This document shows, in pieces, positions 63,120 to 64,000 of a DNA stretch of 64,000 nucleotides (position 1 is its first letter; every line of letters starts with the position of its first letter). The stretch lies in assembly GCA_030532135.1 (NCBI GenBank), contig JAUNLT010000007.1, positions 18,664-82,663 of the forward strand, written 5' to 3'. Both the position numbers and the translations under genes were made by a program. This DNA is from Lagierella massiliensis (lineage in GTDB: Bacteria > Bacillota > Clostridia > Tissierellales > Peptoniphilaceae). The notes beneath the pieces were generated by a model. The model saw only the letters and a program-made list of their open reading frames with translations, was not told the DNA's origin and did no database searches.

Positions 63120-63184
63120 GAGACTGTGTAATATTTTGTGTATAGAAACCTCCTGATTAGGGTAGAGAAAAACTAATCAGGAGG
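63120..63184 (+). mobile_element. Left end of an IS256-family element with ribosome-binding-site hairpin
   Basis: Outer sequence beginning GAGACTGTGTAATATTTTGTG (63120 on) looks like the terminal inverted repeat of an IS256-family element. Just inside is a 12-bp perfect hairpin (63149-63160 with 63173-63184) whose right arm carries the GGAGG of the transposase at the start. T6 follows. Transcripts from outside would form the hairpin and hide the ribosome binding site, a known IS self-control trick. Confidence 0.6.
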
Positions 63185-63192
63185 ATTTTTTA

Positions 63193-64000
63193 TGCCAAGA
63201 AAAAGTCCAGAGTCAAGAGGAAGTAAAATAGCAAAAATGTTAATAGAGGAATATCACCTCAAAATGCACAAGATATTCAAGATGTACTAAAAGAACTTTT
63301 GGGCTATACAATGGAAGAGCTCTTAAAAGCAGAGCTTGATGAACACTTAGACTATGAATACGGAGAAAAGCCACTATCACTTAACACAAGAAATGGTACA
63401 AGCAAAAAAACAGTTAAGTCATCCTATGGGAATATAGATTTAAATATTCCAAGGGACAGAGAAGAAACATTTGAACCTCAAGCTTTAAGAAAATATGAAA
63501 AAGATATTTCTAACATAGAAAATCAGATAATATCAATGTATGCAAAAGGAATACCCTCACCTAATAATGTCTACAACTCGTAAACTCGTTGGTCATTATT
63601 GGTTGGGGCATACGCTGACAACAAGAGATATATCATCTCATATTAAAGATATTTATGGGTTTGAAATATCAGATACAATGGTATCAAAGATAACCAACAA
63701 AATACTACCAACCATAGAAGAATGGCAAAATAGACCATTAGAAAAAGTCTACCCTATAGTGTTTTTAGATGCTATTCACTATCATGTAAGAGAAAACAAC
63801 ATAGTAGTCAAAGAAGCGGTCTAAATTACCTTAGTATACAACTTAGAAGGATTTAAAGAAATACTTGGAATGAATCCAAAGGCAGAAATCCAAAAATGCA
63901 TAATACACCAGATAAGAAACTCCACAAAGTATGTATCCTGCAAATATATAAAAGAATTAATGAAAGACCTGAAATCAGTATATAAAGCATCAACAGAAGA
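63193..64000 (+). pseudogene. Degenerate IS256-family transposase (several lesions, runs off the window)
   Basis: Reads MPRKSPESRGSKIAKMLIEE from 63193, then shifts frame at about 63254 into SPQNAQDIQDVLKELL. A small insertion (63551-63617) breaks it again; it resumes TTRDISSHIKDIYGFEIS. After FLDAIHYHVRENN and VVKEAV* at 63824, a segment of about 70 residues (with the second catalytic Asp region) is missing, and NLEGFKEILGMNP...IIHQIRNSTKYVS follows. The element is inactive. The right end is beyond the window. Confidence 0.85.
63551..63617. repeat. Small palindromic insertion in the transposase gene
   Basis: About 64 extra bases between codons that normally read KGM-TTRDI. They form a hairpin: ACC-AATAATG (63559-63569, one bulge) pairs with CATTATT-GGT (63594-63603), with inner CAAC/GTTG and outer CCC/GGG pairs. 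It adds 1 modulo 3 bases, so it causes the frame change seen. Resembles a short mobile palindrome or MITE-like unit; origin unknown. Confidence 0.6.

Noticed and set aside
63299-63824. Two separate short proteins in the IS region
   Set aside because: They are fragments of one IS256-type transposase in different frames, not independent genes.
1-64000. CRISPR arrays, tRNA or rRNA genes, prophage or integrase
   Set aside because: No regular repeat-spacer pattern, no cloverleaf or rRNA sequence, and no phage genes were seen on reading both strands.

Overview
The window is AT-rich DNA from a low-GC Gram-positive anaerobe. The best guess is the Tissierellia/Peptoniphilaceae group (Peptoniphilus, Anaerococcus, Parvimonas, Helcococcus relatives). 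This placement is an inference. It rests on anaerobic class III ribonucleotide reductase, a double-cubane-cluster reductase, a CWB2-type cell-wall-binding protease, a T-box leader, the Firmicutes order tmk-darA-holB-ricT-trmN6-rsmI, and strong AGGAGG ribosome binding sites. Most of the window is core chromosome. No tRNA, rRNA, CRISPR array or prophage was seen.

Layout. 1-2.5 kb: nrdDG behind tandem NrdR boxes. 2.6-4.8 kb: exported polysaccharide deacetylase and C-terminal processing protease. 4.8-12.9 kb: seven tightly packed, mostly overlapping genes reading leftwards (trmN6-rsmI-nurA-herA-acyl-ACP thioesterase-CWB2 serine protease-uridine phosphorylase). 13-17 kb: pyridoxamine kinase-like gene, ferredoxin, and ricT-holB-darA-darA-tmk with two tandem cyclic-di-AMP receptor genes. 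17-19.4 kb: rpmG-secE-nusG-rplK-rplA with an L1-site-like leader; it stops at a terminator and is not joined to rplJL-rpoBC. 19.5-26.7 kb: CD1247-like acidic protein, efp, then the long ylxM-ffh-rpsP-khpA-rimM-trmD-rplS-rbgA-rnhB-yraN-mogA run with a consensus promoter.

26.8-30.5 kb is an accessory rightward module: a small secreted protein, a large duplicated ABC-2-type permease and its ATPase. 30.5-34 kb: ATP-grasp ligase with gpsA, then rplM-rpsI behind a structured leader. 34-35.4 kb: a zinc-ribbon membrane protein and a lipoprotein gene frameshifted in its signal peptide at an A6 tract. 35.6-41.7 kb: one overlapping shikimate operon (aroF-aroB-aroA-aroC-aroE/K fusion-aroQ) that makes chorismate; a small chorismate mutase gene lies at 59.5 kb. 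41.8-44.5 kb: MalY-type C-S lyase and T-box-controlled tyrS.

44.5-48.8 kb: MATE exporter with an operator-like promoter, D-serine dehydratase, ClC transporter. 48.8-56.2 kb: maltodextrin uptake and use (malE, an orphan membrane gene, a malF with a long coiled-coil extension, malG, msmK-like ATPase, malQ). 56.2-61.8 kb: DUF2007 protein, second MATE exporter, AhpD-like protein, fructose-bisphosphate aldolase, chorismate mutase-maf-DUF523, HAD phosphatase. 61.8-64 kb: double-cubane-cluster reductase followed by a decayed IS256-family element that carries a small palindromic insertion and runs off the window.

The best candidates for something new are the secreted peptide/ABC-2 module (26.8-30.4 kb), the coiled-coil MalF with its orphan partner gene, the tandem DarA pair, the frameshifted lipoprotein, the structured leaders, and the palindromic insertion in the transposase. 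None is proven to be a new system from sequence alone.
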